From Narthecium ossifragum (Eukaryota; Streptophyta; Magnoliopsida; Dioscoreales; Nartheciaceae), in the NCBI GenBank assembly GCA_963920575.1, contig OY986975.1, positions 18,569,897-18,633,896 on the forward strand: a DNA stretch of 64,000 bases. Reading direction: 5' to 3'. Positions 63,947-64,000 of the stretch are shown one piece after another. The position numbers were made by a program, and so were the translations under genes. Every line of letters starts with the position of its first letter. Position 1 is the first letter of the stretch. The notes below the pieces were generated by a model. It saw nothing but the letters and a program-made list of their open reading frames with translations, made no database searches and had not been told where the DNA came from.

Positions 63947-64000
63947 ATGGCGGTCGCATCGGCTCCTTCCGTCCCTCTTGTTAGAGCTTTTAGCCACTCC
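63947..64000 (+). CDS. 5' end of a gene, possibly plastid-targeted (runs off the window)
   Basis: The frame MAVASAPSVPLVRAFSHS starts at 63947 and is still open at the last base. The ATG context (GTCCATGGCG) is good, and the Ala/Ser-rich, acid-free start is what a chloroplast or mitochondrial transit peptide would show. GGCAGTGGCAGTGGCAGT just upstream is a short trinucleotide-like repeat. Only 18 codons are visible, so the product cannot be named. Confidence 0.55.
   Translation, partial: MAVASAPSVPLVRAFSHS

Overview
This is nuclear DNA of a flowering plant, probably a monocot. The evidence is spliced plant-type genes, a GC-rich start to the F-box-like gene, and a dense nest of plant transposons (Ty1/copia, Ty3/gypsy, LINE, SINE, Helitron, Mutator-like, PIF/Harbinger, CACTA and hAT-like). 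The species cannot be named from the sequence alone. A run of N (62577-62776) marks an assembly gap.

Only three host loci look able to make protein. (1) An integrin-linked-kinase-like ankyrin/Raf-like kinase on the minus strand, 16868-24676. I could trace all 12 coding exons to a 476-residue protein; two introns use GC-AG borders and the last coding exon holds just one codon plus the stop. (2) An FBD/LRR protein of the F-box superfamily, without a visible F-box, on the plus strand at 56486-58546 in three exons. (3) The first 18 codons of a gene that runs off the right edge (63947-64000). Broken host sequences are a UGT74-like glycosyltransferase exon (15742-16467), a CYP74 (allene oxide synthase type) fragment inside a transposon-like unit (2843-3146), and a mitochondrial small-subunit rRNA fragment (11980-12335).

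Layout: 1-1326, 3' end of a LINE. 1586-3481, Mutator-like unit holding the CYP74 piece and a Helitron. 3866-4270, two short Helitrons. 5625-11945, full-length minus-strand copia with both LTRs, a 5-bp target duplication, decayed pol, a tRNA-derived SINE and a striking array of 13-nt hairpins in its leader. 11980-12335, mitochondrial rRNA fold-back. 13236-14757, solo LTR of a gypsy family with GATCGATC arrays. 15742-16467, UGT pseudogene. 16868-24676, kinase. 25172-29278, complete PIF/Harbinger element. 29500-30680, CT/GA-rich DNA. 30681-35700, gypsy LTR and a truncated copia. 35790-40213, an unclassified transposon split by a solo LTR. 41096-46330, 5' LTR, primer-binding site and an intact 639-codon ORF of a non-autonomous Athila-like element. 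About 49266-54707, a CACTA element with a TNP1-like gene whose intron holds a Mutator-like element. 54935-55990, further transposon remnants. 56486-58546, FBD gene. 58690-60243, tandem non-coding transposon copies. 60244-62576, another gypsy LTR carrying 5S-rRNA-derived (Cassandra-like) repeats.

The genes do not form a pathway. The biology worth following is in the transposons: the covarying hairpin array in the copia leader, the intact unfamiliar ORF at 43122-45041, and GATCGATC palindrome arrays that recur in two unrelated LTR families.
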